From positions 1 to 8,126 of the forward strand of contig QMYG01000022.1 of the NCBI GenBank assembly GCA_003662535.1: a stretch of DNA of 8,126 nucleotides. The letters are read 5' to 3'. Position 1 is the stretch's first letter; each line of letters begins with the position of its first letter. The DNA is from Candidatus Bathyarchaeota archaeon (lineage in GTDB: Archaea > Thermoproteota > Bathyarchaeia > EX4484-135 > B24-G1). The position numbers and the translations under genes were made by a program. The notes under the pieces are model-generated. The model saw only the letters and a program-made list of their open reading frames with translations, did not search any database and was not told the DNA's origin. Positions 7,568 through 8,126 of the stretch are shown in pieces.

Positions 7568-7576
7568 CTTAAGTTA
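7568..7576 (+). promoter_or_regulatory. TATA box for tRNA-Leu
   Basis: CTTAAGTTA is centred 27 nt upstream of the first base of the mature tRNA, the usual archaeal TATA spacing. This suggests that transcription starts at or very near G1 and that little or no 5' leader needs trimming. Confidence 0.45.
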
Positions 7577-7598
7577 CTCCCCGCCTAACCTCCAACAT

Positions 7599-7723
7599 GC
7601 GGGGGTTGCCGAGCCTGGCCAAAGGCGGCGGACTCAAGATCCCAGCCGCCCTAACATAGCATGTGTGGATGGGGTATCCGCTCCCAGAGGGGTTCGTGGG
7701 TTCAAATCCCACCCCCCGCACCA
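7599..7723 (+). tRNA. trnL-CAA: tRNA-Leu (anticodon CAA) with intron and encoded CCA
   Basis: This is a complete type II tRNA gene. The acceptor stem GCGGGGG (7599-7605) pairs perfectly with CCCCCGC (7713-7719), followed by A73 and a genomically encoded CCA (7721-7723). The D stem is GCC/GGC (7608-7610, 7624-7626). The anticodon stem GCGGA (7628-7632) pairs with TCCGC (7677-7681) only when a 37-nt intron is removed. The anticodon loop is CTCAAGA with CAA at 7635-7637, which decodes the Leu codon UUG. A long variable arm (CCC AGA GGG region) is typical of tRNA-Leu. The T arm is GTGGG, TTCAAAT, CCCAC (7696-7712). No nonsense base pairs are seen, so the tRNA should be functional. Confidence 0.95.
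7639..7675 (+). other. 37-nt intron in tRNA-Leu at position 37/38
   Basis: The intron follows G37 (7638) and precedes A38 (7676), the canonical archaeal site. The tetramer ATCC occurs both at the intron start (7639-7642) and at the 3' exon start (7676-7679), so any cut shifted by up to 4 nt gives the same mature tRNA. AUCC (7639-7642) can pair with GGAU (7667-7670), and the anticodon-loop CUC can pair with the G run at 7671-7674. Together these resemble a relaxed bulge-helix-bulge for the splicing endonuclease. Confidence 0.85.
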
Positions 7724-7736
7724 AAACATCAAAAAA
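7723..7736 (-). terminator. Candidate T-tract terminator of the Fe-ADH gene
   Basis: On the minus strand, TTTTTT (7736-7731) and then TTTT (7726-7723) lie about 50 nt past the dehydrogenase stop, with no hairpin needed. This fits archaeal T-tract termination. It abuts the tRNA 3' end and would protect that gene from antisense readthrough. The rest of the gap 7724-7782 holds no gene; a TTTT at 7744-7747 on the plus strand could terminate the tRNA. Confidence 0.4.
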
Positions 7737-7782
7737 CATGTGGTTTTACGAGAAAAGGGTTGGAAATAAAGGTGGTGTTTGT

Positions 7783-8126
7783 TTAGAAATCTATGGTTTT
7801 CCCCTCGTAGGCGTAGAGTATTATGCGTTTGTAGTCTTCCCTCGTTGGGGTTCTCGGGTTCGCAATCGTCCCCGTAGACTCCATAGCCCTGTCTACCAGC
7901 TCTTCAAGCTTCTCCTCGAGCTTTTCACGGCTTATGCCGAGTCCTGCAAGTGTGGTTGGGACTCCGAGGGACTTTATGAAGTTTCTCAGGTCTTCTATGA
8001 ATTTCTTAGCGACCTCCTCGTCGCTTTTTCCCTCTATTCCGACGATTCTTGCGATGTCCGCTATCCTGCTTAGGGCGTGCTTCAGGTTGTATTCTAGGAC
8101 GTAGGGCAGGAAGACGGCTACCGATA
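7783..8126 (-). CDS. Iron-containing alcohol dehydrogenase, C-terminal part
   Basis: About 113 residues of the C-terminal helical domain are visible; the N-terminus lies beyond the right edge. The visible protein begins SVAVFLPYVLEYNLKHAL, passes through SDEEVAKKFIEDLRNFIKSLGVPTTLAGLGI and ends ANPRTPTREDYKRIILYAYEG followed by KTIDF and TAA. The LPYVLEYN start, the LGVPTTLAGLGI turn and the NPRTPTREDYKRIILYAYEG tail are typical of group III Fe-dependent alcohol dehydrogenases, which interconvert alcohols and aldehydes with NAD(P)H. The Rossmann half and the metal-binding His/Asp residues are outside the window, so substrate and metal cannot be judged. The reading frame on the minus strand starts at 8124. 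Confidence 0.9.
   Translation of the reverse strand, partial: SVAVFLPYVLEYNLKHALSRIADIARIVGIEGKSDEEVAKKFIEDLRNFIKSLGVPTTLAGLGISREKLEEKLEELVDRAMESTGTIANPRTPTREDYKRIILYAYEGKTIDF

Noticed and set aside
7663..8073. Open frame on the plus strand across tRNA-Leu and the dehydrogenase end
   Set aside because: It overlaps the tRNA gene and is antisense to a clearly conserved Fe-ADH C-terminus.

Overview
The window is a compact stretch of an archaeal chromosome. Supporting signs are a eukaryote-type class I release factor (aRF1), a short archaeal valyl-tRNA synthetase, an archaeal-type UMP kinase, a Leu tRNA with an intron next to the anticodon and an encoded CCA end, TATA boxes in most intergenic gaps, and short-leader or leaderless starts that are often TTG or GTG. 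Roadblock/LC7 proteins and a PaREP1/HEPN-like protein suggest the TACK side of the archaea, probably a thermophile. That placement is inference.

Layout. 2-600 (+): the 3' part of S-adenosylhomocysteine hydrolase, broken by a 2-bp frameshift in a CT run. 629-1018 (-): a small PaREP1/HEPN-like helical protein, convergent with it. 1031-1145: a divergent promoter region. 1146-3590 (+): complete valS. 3595-5750 (-): Roadblock/LC7 protein, aRF1 and a second Roadblock/LC7 protein. In transcription order this is roadblock B, aRF1, roadblock A, each with its own TATA box. 5751-5844: a divergent promoter region with a perfect 16-bp palindrome. 5845-7565 (+): a two-gene unit with an ATGA overlap, a 2,4-diaminopentanoate dehydrogenase/dihydrodipicolinate-reductase-like oxidoreductase followed by pyrH. 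7599-7723 (+): tRNA-Leu(CAA) with a 37-nt intron. 7783-8126 (-): the C-terminal end of an iron-containing alcohol dehydrogenase that runs off the right edge.

Most genes serve translation (valS, aRF1, tRNA-Leu) or basic nucleotide and methyl-cycle metabolism (pyrH, ahcY). The most striking point is in aRF1. The protein is full length and has NIKS, YxCxxxF and a zinc ribbon, but the near-universal catalytic GGQ reads GGM. The Gln-to-Met change needs at least two base substitutions, so one base-call error cannot explain it. A second point is that the hexamer GTAGAC/GTCTAC occurs 26 times by my count, where about 4 would be expected in random sequence. It occurs in several reading frames, and it is almost the only way Val-Asp is encoded here.
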